Positions 16,233-25,303 are shown, counted from the stretch's first letter. The stretch: DNA of 64,000 nt from Sediminihabitans luteus (GCF_002797595.1 NZ_PGFE01000002.1:248001-312000), one strand, 5' to 3'. Notes: generated from the letters alone by a model not told the origin. Made by a program: numbers and translations.

Positions 16233-17768
16233 ATGAGCGACGCGGTGGACGACGTCCCGACCGGCCCGTCCTCCGGGCCCTCACCCGACGCGGTGCCCTC
16301 ACCCGACCCGGTGCTCGACCCGGCCCTCGGGCTCGACCCCGCCCTCGCGGAGTACGTCCCGGGAGCCTCGATCGCCCTCGACGACGCCGAGCGCTGGCCG
16401 TTGCTCGACGCCGCGGGGGCCGGTGCGCTCGACGACGTGCGCCGCCACCGCGCCGCGCCGCGCTGGCGCCACGCGACCGGGGACCGCCTCGTGGCCGACG
16501 ACCTCCCGACGCTGGACGCGTACGACGCCCGGCTCCGTGACGAGGAGGCGTCACCGGCGCACGCGCTGCCGGACTGGGTCACGGCGCTCGTGGCCCGTGC
16601 GCACGCCGTCGTCCCGCGGTACCGGCGCACCCCGGCCGCGCGCCGTGGTGACGTCGTCGCCCTGCAGGACCTCGTGCCGGTGACGCGTGACGACCTGCGC
16701 ACCGACCTTGCGTCGTTCGTCCCGGTCGACGTGCCGCTCGACCGTGTGCTCGAGGGGACGAGCTCGGGCAGCACGGGTGCGGCGATCACGCTGCCGCTGC
16801 ACCCGGTGTTCCTCGTCCAGGACCTGCGTCTCGTGCAGCACCTCGTCGAGCGGGCGGGCGTGAGCTGGGCGCCGGTCGACGGACGGCTCGGCCTGGTCAA
16901 CCTGCTCGACCAGCGGCACGCCTACACGTACGCGTCGGCGATGACGGGCCTGCGCCGCGCCCTCGGGCAGCCGGCGCCGTCCATGGCCCGCGTCAACCTG
17001 GACCCGAGCGGCTGGGACTCGCCCGACGACCGGGCGACGTACCTGTCCGAGCTCGACCCCCAGGTGCTGAGCAGCACCCCGCTCGCGCTGCTGGCGCTCG
17101 CGGACCTCGACCTCGACCTGCACCCGGTGGCCGTGGTCAGCGGCGCCGCGCACCTGACACCGGCGGCGCGCGCGCGCGTCGAGCGGACCTGGGGCGTGCC
17201 CGTCGTCGACCTGTACGGGCTCACCGAGACCGGTTCGGTCGCCGCCCGGACCGACGACGGTCCGTTCGTCGTCGTCCCGGGGCACGTGTGGGTCGAGGTG
17301 CTCGACGACGCGGGGCGGCCGGTCCCCGACGGGACCCTCGGCGAGGTGGTCGTCACGACCGACGAGAACCCGTACCTGCCGCTGCTGCGCTACCGGACGG
17401 GGGACCGGGCGCGCCGCGTCGTGCGGGTGGTCGACGGGTCGACGCGCGTCGAGCTGCACGACCTGGAGGGGCGCGCCGCGGTGCGCTACGCCCGTGAGGA
17501 CGGGACCTGGGTCGCGGCGGTGGACGCGACCCAGATCCTGCAGTCCTACGGTGCGGCGGCGTGGCAGCTGCACCAGGGCGCGGACGGCGCGATCGCGCTC
17601 GACGTCGTCATGGACGCCGGGGGCTCCGCGGACCGTGCCGGCCTCGACGCCGCGATCGCCCGGACCCTCGGGCGTCCCGTGCGCTCGCGCGCGGTGCCGC
17701 CGTCGGTGCTGGGCGAAGGGCGCGCGCGCCGGTTCTCGACCGACCTCGCGGGCGGCGAGGGGTTCTGA
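16233..17768 (+). CDS. PaaK-like adenylate-forming enzyme (AMP ligase)
   Basis: 511 aa. Adenylate-forming motifs are present: phosphate loop TSSGSTGAA near 175-183, VDLYGLTETGS near 325-335, and YRTGDRARR near 385-393. The general layout resembles phenylacetate-CoA ligase and related coenzyme F390-synthetase-like proteins. The C-terminal lysine region is short. It follows the preceding gene by 18 bp with a GGAG ribosome site at about 16224-16227. Expected chemistry is ATP-dependent activation of a carboxylate; the acid is unknown, and catabolic phenylacetate genes are absent around it, which suggests another role within the MoxR-vWA operon. Confidence 0.75.
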   Translation: MSDAVDDVPTGPSSGPSPDAVPSPDPVLDPALGLDPALAEYVPGASIALDDAERWPLLDAAGAGALDDVRRHRAAPRWRHATGDRLVADDLPTLDAYDARLRDEEASPAHALPDWVTALVARAHAVVPRYRRTPAARRGDVVALQDLVPVTRDDLRTDLASFVPVDVPLDRVLEGTSSGSTGAAITLPLHPVFLVQDLRLVQHLVERAGVSWAPVDGRLGLVNLLDQRHAYTYASAMTGLRRALGQPAPSMARVNLDPSGWDSPDDRATYLSELDPQVLSSTPLALLALADLDLDLHPVAVVSGAAHLTPAARARVERTWGVPVVDLYGLTETGSVAARTDDGPFVVVPGHVWVEVLDDAGRPVPDGTLGEVVVTTDENPYLPLLRYRTGDRARRVVRVVDGSTRVELHDLEGRAAVRYAREDGTWVAAVDATQILQSYGAAAWQLHQGADGAIALDVVMDAGGSADRAGLDAAIARTLGRPVRSRAVPPSVLGEGRARRFSTDLAGGEGF

Positions 17769-17792
17769 CCGGCGCGGCGCCCGGTGCGCGGG

Positions 17793-18167
17793 TCAGAGCG
17801 CGTGCGTCGCGATGAGCGCGCTGATCTGGTGGATGTCCACGCCGCGCGAGAACTGGAACGCGACACGGCCCAGGTGGCTGAACCACAGCACGAGCTCGGC
17901 GTCGAGGTCGGTCGTGCCGTTCGTCTCGACCGCGAAGGCCTGGACCTTGGCGTAGGGGAGCGAGGTGTACGCCTTCTTGGTGCCGGTCATGCCCTGCACG
18001 TTGAGCGCGACGATGCGCTTGTCGGTGAACGTGACCGAGTCGCGCTGGCTGTTGAACGCGAGCTCGATGACCTCGCCGTCGATCAGGACGTCCTGGAGCG
18101 CCTTCTCGGCGGAGTCGAGCTTCCACTCCGAGAGGCGGACGAACGCGGTGCTGTCGAAGTCGATCAC
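17793..18167 (-). CDS. PH-domain-like protein
   Basis: 124 aa. The pattern DGEVIELAFNSQRDSV, FTDKRIVALN and a late ELVLWF strand followed by a C-terminal helix (HQISALIATHAL) matches small bacterial pleckstrin-homology proteins. No membrane span. GTG start at 18167 without a good ribosome site. Convergent with the adenylate-forming gene (24 bp gap). Function unknown for the family. Confidence 0.75.
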   Translation of the reverse strand: MIDFDSTAFVRLSEWKLDSAEKALQDVLIDGEVIELAFNSQRDSVTFTDKRIVALNVQGMTGTKKAYTSLPYAKVQAFAVETNGTTDLDAELVLWFSHLGRVAFQFSRGVDIHQISALIATHAL

Positions 18168-18240
18168 GGTGTTCCGTTCTGGGCGAGGGGTGGGACGCCG
18201 CCCATCCTAGGGGCGCGGCGGGCGCCCGGGAACGAGAACA

Positions 18241-18265
18241 GCCCCGGAACCAGGGGTTCCGGGGC
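18241..18265 (-). terminator. hairpin terminator of tRNA-Asn
   Basis: Perfect 11-bp stem (18241-18251 with 18255-18265) and a 3-nt loop, 8 nt beyond the tRNA 3' end on the minus strand. The following bases are only moderately U-rich. Confidence 0.65.
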
Positions 18266-18273
18266 TGTCGCGG

Positions 18274-18346
<73 letters not shown>

Positions 18347-18408
18347 CCGTACGACTCGACACGGCACCGTTCCCGGTGGGCGTCGAACCGGAGGAAACTC
18401 TATCAGGT

Positions 18409-18918
18409 TCAGCGGGGTAGTCCGGACGCGCTGCGCACCCTCGCCTCGGCCGCGTCGACGCGTGCCAGGACCTCGGGGTCGTCCAGGTCGACGCCCGGGT
18501 CGGCCTGGACCTGGGAGAACAGCGTGCCGCCCCGCCCGCGCCGCACCGCGACCTTGACGCGACGCCCGTGCGCGAGCGTCAGCACCTCGGCGAGCACGAC
18601 GGACGACTGCACCCGTTCGCGCAGCACCTGCGGCACGCGCGAGCTCACGGGCGACGCGAGCCGCAGCGTCAGTGGCGGCGCGCCGTCGACCCACTCGACC
18701 GTGAGCTCGGCCTCGCGGGGGTCGAAGCCCGCCCGGTCGACGTCCGACCACGCGCGGCGCACCGCGGGGTCGGCCGCGTCGTGGACGACGCACAGGAGCT
18801 CGCGCGTCGCGACGACCCAGCCGCCCCCGTCGAGCGCGGCGGCCGCCAGGGCCCGGTCGCCCGGAGGCACCACGCGGCGGACGTCGTCGGGCAGCGCGGC
18901 GCGGCGGAAGATCGACAT
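18409..18918 (-). CDS. uncharacterised actinobacterial protein
   Basis: 169 aa, not assigned to a named family. Begins MSIFRRAALPDDVRRVVPPGDRAL-like and continues with alternating short strands (WVVATRELLCVV, LTVEWVDG, LTLRLASPV), suggesting a small beta-rich domain. The C-terminus (VLARVDAAEARVR) is helical. Cytoplasmic. The ATG at 18918 is fixed by the leaderless -10. The frame is open further upstream but that stretch is antisense to the YqaJ gene. Confidence 0.7.
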   Translation of the reverse strand: MSIFRRAALPDDVRRVVPPGDRALAAAALDGGGWVVATRELLCVVHDAADPAVRRAWSDVDRAGFDPREAELTVEWVDGAPPLTLRLASPVSSRVPQVLRERVQSSVVLAEVLTLAHGRRVKVAVRRGRGGTLFSQVQADPGVDLDDPEVLARVDAAEARVRSASGLPR

Positions 18919-18924
18919 GCGGTC

Positions 18925-18930
18925 ACCGTA
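18925..18930 (-). promoter_or_regulatory. -10 element for leaderless mRNA of the 18918 gene
   Basis: Minus-strand TACGGT ends 6 nt before the ATG at 18918. It lies 36 bp from the divergent TATCCT of the nuclease gene, so the two promoters are nearly back to back. Confidence 0.6.
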
Positions 18931-18966
18931 GCGCGGGACGTCCCCGCCGTCGTCGGACGTCGCGGC

Positions 18967-18972
18967 TATCCT
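18967..18972 (+). promoter_or_regulatory. -10 element for leaderless YqaJ-type gene
   Basis: TATCCT is followed by 6 nt and the GTG at 18979. No Shine-Dalgarno is present. Confidence 0.6.
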
Positions 18973-18978
18973 CGCGGG

Positions 18979-19632
18979 GTGACAGCGACCGAGGTGGGGC
19001 CCGCGCGGGTCGCGGCACGCCCCGTCCGGTTCCGCACGGGAGCGGACGGCGCCCCGCTGGGCTCGCACGACCGCCCGGCCTGGCTCGAGGCGCGGCGGGC
19101 GGGCGTCACGGCGACGGACTGCTCGAAGATCGTGCGCCGCGACGGCGTCCCGAGCGCGCAGCGTCAGGGCCTGCTCGAGAAGAAGGTCTTCGGGTCGTCG
19201 GACCCGGAGTTCTGGGGCTACGCGCACGGCCGCGAGCGCGAGCCCGTGATCGCCGCGTGGGTCGAGGCGGAGTTCGGCATCGCCCCCAACGCGTTCCTGT
19301 GCCACGGCCACGACGAGGCGCACCTCGCGACGCCCGACGGGATCGGACCGGACGCGGTCGCGGAGATCAAGACGTCGGTGCTCCCGCTACGGGCGGCACG
19401 CGGCCGCTACTGGGACCAGCTCCAGTGGCAGATGCACGTCACGGGGGTCGAACGCTCGCTGTTCGTCGTCGAGAACCGGTACACGCTCGAGCGCGAGGTC
19501 GAGTGGGTCGAGCGCGACGAGGGCCGGCTCATGATGCTCGTGCAGCACGCCGACGAGTTCCTCGACGACCTCGCGACGCTGCGGGCGCAGGTCGCAGAGC
19601 GTGCGCGGCGCATGGCGCTGCGCAGGCGGTGA
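18979..19632 (+). CDS. YqaJ-type (lambda exonuclease-like) PD-(D/E)XK nuclease
   Basis: 217 aa. Family motifs appear in order: GVTATDCSKIV near 36-46, WGYAHGREREPVI near 76-88, the catalytic DGIG ... AEIKTS (Asp near 118, Glu-x-Lys near 128-130), and WDQLQWQMHVTG near 144-155. The nuclease core looks complete. In phages this fold pairs with a RecT-like annealing protein; none is nearby. It sits alone between tRNA-Asn and a CAT-anticodon tRNA, transcribed from a leaderless promoter. Probable role is DNA end processing. Confidence 0.85.
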   Translation: MTATEVGPARVAARPVRFRTGADGAPLGSHDRPAWLEARRAGVTATDCSKIVRRDGVPSAQRQGLLEKKVFGSSDPEFWGYAHGREREPVIAAWVEAEFGIAPNAFLCHGHDEAHLATPDGIGPDAVAEIKTSVLPLRAARGRYWDQLQWQMHVTGVERSLFVVENRYTLEREVEWVERDEGRLMMLVQHADEFLDDLATLRAQVAERARRMALRRR

Positions 19633-19638
19633 CGCAGG

Positions 19639-19644
19639 TATGCT
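19639..19644 (+). promoter_or_regulatory. -10 element of the CAT-anticodon tRNA
   Basis: TATGCT lies 10 nt before the mature tRNA 5' end, giving a leader of about 4 nt. Confidence 0.5.
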
Positions 19645-19654
19645 CGGCGCCCGA

Positions 19655-19728
19655 GGGGCAGTAGCTCAGCCGGTCAGAGCAGCGGACTCATAATCCGTCG
19701 GTCGTGGGTTCAAGCCCCACCTGCCCTA
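19655..19728 (+). tRNA. tRNA with CAT anticodon (Met, or Ile2 via lysidine)
   Basis: A 74-nt cloverleaf: acceptor GGGGCAG with CTGCCCT (terminal G-U pair), anticodon CAT at 19689-19691, T-arm GGGTTCAAGCCCC, discriminator A. It lacks the initiator hallmark of three G-C pairs plus a 1-72 mismatch. The TTCAAG T-loop resembles tRNA-Ile2 of other bacteria more than elongator Met, so Ile(CAT) read as AUA is my slight preference. CCA is not encoded. Confidence 0.85.
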
Positions 19729-20145
19729 CGAGATCCCTGCGAGCAGCGCGCGCACGTCGTCGAGCTGCAGGGTGTCCTGCGGGATCACCAGGACGCCGTC
19801 CGGGAGGTCGATCGAGCGCGCCGCGGCGTCGTCGGGGTCGAGACCCTCGGCGAGAACGGACTGTGCCGCGTCGAGCGTCGCGTCCGAGTCGTCGGTGAGC
19901 TGGTAGACGTTGACGGGCCGCAGTCCCTCCGGCATGCAGATCTCCCCGTCGAGGACGCCGTCGATCGGCTCGTCGATCGGGATGCGGTCGTCGCAGTCGA
20001 GCGCCGCCCGTACGTCGTCGTACACGTCGCCGACCGGAGGTGCCGGGGTCGCGCCGCCGTCCTCCGCGGGCGTCTCGGAGGCGCACCCACCGAGCGCGAG
20101 GCAGACGGGCAGGGCCAGGAGGACGAGAGCGCGCGTGCGGGTCAT
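19726..20145 (-). CDS. small secreted lipoprotein
   Basis: 139 aa. A lipoprotein signal peptide (MTRTRALVLLALPVCLALGG then Cys, lipobox LGGC at 18-21) is followed by an acidic Ala/Pro linker and a domain of about 100 residues with a pair of Cys (LDCDD, GEICMP) that might form a disulfide. Family not recognised. The TAG stop (19726-19728) uses the last three bases of the convergent tRNA gene. The start is set by the leaderless -10; an upstream in-frame extension is unlikely because it would precede the signal peptide. Confidence 0.8.
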   Translation of the reverse strand: MTRTRALVLLALPVCLALGGCASETPAEDGGATPAPPVGDVYDDVRAALDCDDRIPIDEPIDGVLDGEICMPEGLRPVNVYQLTDDSDATLDAAQSVLAEGLDPDDAAARSIDLPDGVLVIPQDTLQLDDVRALLAGIS

Positions 20146-20152
20146 GGGGAGC

Positions 20153-20158
20153 AGCCTA
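20153..20158 (-). promoter_or_regulatory. -10 element for leaderless lipoprotein mRNA
   Basis: Minus-strand TAGGCT ends 7 nt before the ATG at 20145. Confidence 0.55.
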
Positions 20159-20262
20159 GGGGAGGCGCAGGTGCGGCCTGGCCGTCGGGCCGTGTCCCGG
20201 TCGGGGCGAGTGTTCACCTGCCGGGTGTGGTGACGTCACCCGTCGTGCCGCATCATCGGGGC

Positions 20263-20490
20263 ATGGACGCCGAGCACGAGTCGCAGGAGATCGAGGACGT
20301 CGTCGCGCGGGTGCACGCGCGGTTCCCCGACGTGTCGCCGCAGGACGTACGGGAGCAGGTGCGGGCCGAGCTGGGCCGCCACGGGGACGCGACCGTCCGC
20401 GACTTCGTCCCCGTGCTCGTCGAGCACGCGGTGATGGACACGCTGCGCGCGAGCGCGCGCCCGACGGACCTGCCCACCGAGGCGTCCTGA
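20263..20490 (+). CDS. small helical protein (DUF3562-like three-helix bundle)
   Basis: 75 aa, acidic. The pattern VVARVHARFPDVSPQDVREQV ... FVPVLVEHAVMDTLR fits three amphipathic helices, as in actinobacterial three-helix-bundle dimerisation proteins. No catalytic residues. The ATG at 20263 is preceded by CATCAT at the 6-nt spacing. Function unknown. Confidence 0.7.
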   Translation: MDAEHESQEIEDVVARVHARFPDVSPQDVREQVRAELGRHGDATVRDFVPVLVEHAVMDTLRASARPTDLPTEAS

Positions 20491-20524
20491 GGGCCCCTCC
20501 CGCGGCCGAGCGGGTGCCTGGGCC

Positions 20525-21427
20525 TCAGGTCGGGCGCTGCGCGACGAGGTCGCGCAGCACGTCGACCTGTGCACGGGTCGCGGCGAGCGCGGGCCCGCGG
20601 GGGGCGCCCGCGGGCGTGCCCAGCAGCTCCGCGAGGGCGTGCAGGCCGCCGAGCGGCCGCATCGCGGTGAGCGCGGTCGCGACCGCCAGGAGCCATCGGC
20701 GCGCCTCCACGGCGTGCTCGGTCCCGTCGACCCGGTCCCGCCGGACCGCGACGTACTCGACGGGGGCGAGCGCGGCCAGCCCCGTGTGCCACGCATCGGC
20801 CGCCTCGGCGTCGTCGAGCAGGGCGACGTCCATGCTCAGACCCACGGACGCCGTGACGTCGGACGACGCCAGCGCGGCCCGCAGTGCCGCGGCCCTGCCC
20901 CGGGGCCGGGCTGGGAGCGTCGCCGGGTCCTTGACCGCGTGCACCGTGGTCTCGCGCACCAGACGGGCGAAGAACTCGGGCGTCAGGTCGTAGCCGGTCT
21001 GCAGCGGCTTGTTGTAGAAGCACACGGGCGCGGCCGTGGCGTCGCACAGCGCCCGCACGTGCGCCTCGACCTCGTCGTCCACCAGCGGCCCGTACGCGAA
21101 GGGCGCGATCAGGAGGCCCGCCGCGCCGGCGTCGACCGCGTCGCGGCCGAACCGCACGACGTCGCGCGTCGTCGGCGCGCTCACCGCGACGTGCACGGGG
21201 GCCGACGCGGCGGCCGCGACCGCGGCGCGCACGACCAGGTCCCGCTCGGACCGGTCGAACGACGTCCCCGCGCCCGATGACGCGAGCACGGTCACGGCGT
21301 CCGCCCCGGCGTCCAGCGCGCCCGCGACGAGGTCGGCCAGGGCGCGAAGGTCGGGGGCGCCGTCCGCGGCCAGGGGCGTGACCGGGTAGGCGAGGAGGCC
21401 GTGGAACGGCCCGGGGTGTGACGTCAC
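20525..21427 (-). CDS. dihydrodipicolinate synthase-family aldolase
   Basis: 300 aa. TIM-barrel class-I aldolase of the DapA/NanA superfamily: PVTPLAADGAPD near the start, CFYNKP (the conserved Tyr of YNxP) near 132, and the Schiff-base Lys in HAVKDPAT near 160. The glycine-rich SSGAGTSFDRSER replaces the TTGE motif of true DapA, and no lysine-biosynthesis genes flank it, so a different pyruvate-dependent aldolase or dehydratase is likely. GTG at 21427 preferred, with GTG at 21433 as an in-frame alternative; CATCCT lies 6 nt before 21427. Confidence 0.85.
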   Translation of the reverse strand: MTSHPGPFHGLLAYPVTPLAADGAPDLRALADLVAGALDAGADAVTVLASSGAGTSFDRSERDLVVRAAVAAAASAPVHVAVSAPTTRDVVRFGRDAVDAGAAGLLIAPFAYGPLVDDEVEAHVRALCDATAAPVCFYNKPLQTGYDLTPEFFARLVRETTVHAVKDPATLPARPRGRAAALRAALASSDVTASVGLSMDVALLDDAEAADAWHTGLAALAPVEYVAVRRDRVDGTEHAVEARRWLLAVATALTAMRPLGGLHALAELLGTPAGAPRGPALAATRAQVDVLRDLVAQRPT

Positions 21428-21512
21428 CCGCACAGGATGCCAGTCCCGCACGCCCCTGCCACACTTCCGGATCAGGTCGGAGACGCCGACCGGACGAAGG
21501 AGTGATGTCAGG

Positions 21513-22340
21513 GTGCCCACCGGCTCCAGCACGACCCCCAGCAGCGCGGCACGCAGCGCGAACGACAGCAAGGCCCTGACGACGCTCGCCCGGGTGGGCT
21601 ACGTCGCCTCGGGCCTCGTCCACCTGCTCGTCGGGTGGATCGCGATCAAGGTGGCGATGGGATCGAGCGGCAAGAACGCGGACCAGAGCGGGGCGTTCCA
21701 GGAGATCGCGAGCACGCCGGGCGGCGTCGCGGCGCTGTGGGCCGCCGTGGTCGGCTTCGTCGCGCTCGCGGTGTGGCAGGTCACCGAGGCGATCGCGGGC
21801 GGCCGCTCCGCCGACCCCAAGGACCGCACCATGGACCGGGTCAAGGCGATCTCGAAGGCCGTGCTGTACGGGTTCCTCGCGTGGACCGCGTTCCGGTACG
21901 CCTCGGGCGGCAGCACGAGCGGCGGTGGCTCGAAGCAGGAGAGCCTCACGGCCGACCTCATGGGCAGCACCGCGGGCCGTGTCGCGATCGGCGTGGTCGG
22001 CCTCGTGATCGTGGGCGTGGGCGTGTTCCACGTCGTCAAGGGCTGGCGCAAGAAGTTCCTCGAGGACCTGCGGGGCACGGGCGGTCGCCACGTCGGCACC
22101 GCCGTCGTGCGACTCGGGCAGGTCGGCTACATCGCCAAGGGCATCGCGCTCGGCGTGCTCGGCGGCCTGTTCGTCGCCGCGGCCGTGACGGCCGACCCCG
22201 AGAAGGCGGGCGGTCTCGACGACGCGCTGCGCACGATCGGCGAGCAGCCGTTCGGGCAGTTCCTGCTCATCGCGACCGGCGTGGGCATCGCCGCCTACGG
22301 CGTCTACTCGTTCGCCCGCGCGCGCTTCGCCCGCATGTGA
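21513..22340 (+). CDS. DUF1206 membrane protein
   Basis: 275 aa with three repeats of a two-span unit. Each repeat opens with an R(V/L)GYVA or similar motif ([18 protein letters not shown] near 28, [12 protein letters not shown] near 110, [19 protein letters not shown] near 200), giving about six transmembrane helices. The first 25 residues are Ser/Thr-rich and cytoplasmic. GTG start 10 nt after AAGGAG. Role unknown for the family. Confidence 0.88.
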   Translation: MPTGSSTTPSSAARSANDSKALTTLARVGYVASGLVHLLVGWIAIKVAMGSSGKNADQSGAFQEIASTPGGVAALWAAVVGFVALAVWQVTEAIAGGRSADPKDRTMDRVKAISKAVLYGFLAWTAFRYASGGSTSGGGSKQESLTADLMGSTAGRVAIGVVGLVIVGVGVFHVVKGWRKKFLEDLRGTGGRHVGTAVVRLGQVGYIAKGIALGVLGGLFVAAAVTADPEKAGGLDDALRTIGEQPFGQFLLIATGVGIAAYGVYSFARARFARM

Positions 22341-22345
22341 CGCCT

Positions 22346-22383
22346 CCGGGTCCCCGGGGTGTGCACGCAGCGCCCCGGGGCCC
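22346..22383 (+). terminator. possible hairpin after the DUF1206 gene
   Basis: An 8-bp CCCCGGGG self-complementary core at 22352-22359 pairs with 22373-22380, extended by further G-C pairs around a bulge. No U-tract follows, so termination is uncertain. Confidence 0.35.
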
Positions 22384-22407
22384 GGCGGGTCGTGGAACAA
22401 TACGCGC

Positions 22408-22896
22408 ATGGCGATGCGAGAGATCCGGACGATCCCCGACCCCGTGCTGCGAACCCCGTGCGAAGAGATCACCGTGATCGACGACCGCGTGCGCTCCCTG
22501 GTCGACGACCTCCTCGAGACGGTCGACCACGACGGCCGTGCCGGCCTCGCGGCGAACCAGATCGGCGTGAACCTGCGCGCGTTCTCCTGGAACATCGACG
22601 ACGAGATCGGGTACGTGCTCAATCCGCGCATCGTCGACCTCTCGGAGGACGAGTACCAGGACGGCGAGGAGGGCTGCCTCTCCGTGCCGGGCCTGTGGTA
22701 CCCCACGCACCGCGCCTGGTACGCGCGCGTCGAGGGAACCGACCTGGACGGCAGGAAGGTCGTGGTCGAGGGCACCGAGCTCATGGCGCGCTGCCTGCAG
22801 CACGAGACCGACCACCTCGACGGCATGCTCTACCTCGACCGGCTCGAGAAGTCGGTGCGCAAAAAGGCCATGCGCGAGCTGCGCTCGCAGCTCTGA
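22408..22896 (+). CDS. def: peptide deformylase
   Basis: Removes the formyl group from nascent N-terminal Met, 162 aa. All three metal/active-site motifs are present: GLAANQIG near 48-55, EGCLS near 91-95 and HETDH near 132-136. The ATG at 22408 carries AACAAT 6 nt upstream, consistent with leaderless start. A second in-frame ATG lies two codons on. Confidence 0.95.
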   Translation: MAMREIRTIPDPVLRTPCEEITVIDDRVRSLVDDLLETVDHDGRAGLAANQIGVNLRAFSWNIDDEIGYVLNPRIVDLSEDEYQDGEEGCLSVPGLWYPTHRAWYARVEGTDLDGRKVVVEGTELMARCLQHETDHLDGMLYLDRLEKSVRKKAMRELRSQL

Positions 22897-23113
22897 CCCA
22901 CCGGGCCGAGCCGCCCTCCACCGCATCGCCGGGACCCGCCGTGAGCTGCCGCAGGCGGCCGCGCGACGTCCGACCTGACGGTTCGCCGTGCGGGATGTCG
23001 GTGGCTCGTGTCAGCATGTCAGGAGCACACCGTACGGTCAGCGGCCGGTGGCGCTCTCCCGCAGGACCTGAGGACGTTGGGGAAGACGGACCTCGACCCT
23101 AGGGAGGACGACC

Positions 23114-23614
23114 ATGTCTGCTGCGATCACCCGCGGTGTACTTTTCGTGCACTCTGCGCCCCGCGCGCTGTGCCCCCACATGGAGTGGGCGGCCGGCAAC
23201 GTGCTGGGCGCACGAGTCACGCTCGACTGGACGGAGCAGCCTGCCGCGCCCGGACACTTCCGTGCCGAGCACTCGTGGCAGGGCGCCCAGGGCACCGGCG
23301 CGCGCCTCGCGTCCGCCCTGCGCGGCTGGGACCACCTGCGCTACGAGGTGACCGAGGAGGCCAGCCACGGCGCCGACGGCGCCCGCTGGTCGCACACGCC
23401 CGAGCTCGGGATCTTCCACGCCGTGACCGACGTGCACGGCAACGTCGTCGTGCCCGAGGACAGGGTGCGGGCGGCGCTCGAGCACGCGCACGACCCGCGG
23501 GCCATGCGCGAGGCGCTGCACCTCGCCCTCGGCAAGTCGTGGGACGACGAGCTCGAGCCGTTCCGCTACGCCGGGGCGGGTGCCCCGGTGCGCTGGCTGC
23601 ACCGCGTGGGCTGA
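23114..23614 (+). CDS. DUF3145 family protein
   Basis: 166 aa, a conserved actinobacterial family with no assigned function. Starts MSAAITRGVLFVHSAPRALC and contains HMEWA near 22 and LGARVTLDWTEQP near 31. Cytoplasmic. AGGGAGG at 23100-23106 gives a strong Shine-Dalgarno 7 nt before the ATG, unlike the leaderless neighbours. Convergent with fabF across a long terminator. Confidence 0.88.
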   Translation: MSAAITRGVLFVHSAPRALCPHMEWAAGNVLGARVTLDWTEQPAAPGHFRAEHSWQGAQGTGARLASALRGWDHLRYEVTEEASHGADGARWSHTPELGIFHAVTDVHGNVVVPEDRVRAALEHAHDPRAMREALHLALGKSWDDELEPFRYAGAGAPVRWLHRVG

Positions 23615-23632
23615 GCGCCCGCGACCTCCCTG

Positions 23633-23682
23633 GGTACGACGAAGCCCGGCGACCGTGATCGGTCGCCGGGCTTCGTCGTACC
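23633..23682. terminator. bidirectional terminator between DUF3145 gene and fabF
   Basis: Perfect 22-bp inverted repeat (23633-23654 with 23661-23682) and a 6-nt loop, sitting between two convergent genes. The arms include GACGAAGCCCGGCGACC. The hairpin can serve both strands. Confidence 0.85.
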
Positions 23683-23715
23683 GGCGCACGGCCGGCGGGC
23701 CGTGCGCCGGTAGGG

Positions 23716-24960
<1,245 letters not shown>

Positions 24961-25054
24961 GACGGCTCCTGAGGGGTCGTGCGGAAGGTGTGGGGGGTCG
25001 GCCGGGGCCCGCGGGCGAACGCGGGCCCCGACCGTGCGGGCGAGCCCGGCTGGG

Positions 25055-25303
25055 TCAGGCCTGGGCCTTGGTGATGTAGCTGACGGCGTCGCCGACCGTG
25101 GTGAGGTTCTTGACGTCCTCGTCGGGGATGCGGACGTCGAACTTGTCCTCGCAGTGCGTGACGATCGTCATCATCGACAGCGAGTCGATGTCGAGGTCGT
25201 CGGTGAAGGACTTCTCGAGGAGGACGGCGTCGGTCGGCAGACCGGTCTCCTCGGACACGATCTCGGCGAGGCCGGCGAGGACTTCCTGCTCGGTGGCAGC
25301 CAT
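25055..25303 (-). CDS. acpP: acyl carrier protein
   Basis: 82 aa, acidic. The phosphopantetheine attachment Ser lies in DIDSLSMM (Ser near 43). Helices match the ACP four-helix bundle. AAGGAG six bases before the ATG. It carries the acyl chains handled by FabD, FabH and FabF encoded on both sides. Confidence 0.96.
   Translation of the reverse strand: MAATEQEVLAGLAEIVSEETGLPTDAVLLEKSFTDDLDIDSLSMMTIVTHCEDKFDVRIPDEDVKNLTTVGDAVSYITKAQA

Noticed and set aside
20525-21427. Calling the gene dapA
   Set aside because: The catalytic Lys and Tyr are present, but the TTGE-type substrate motif is replaced and no lysine genes flank it.
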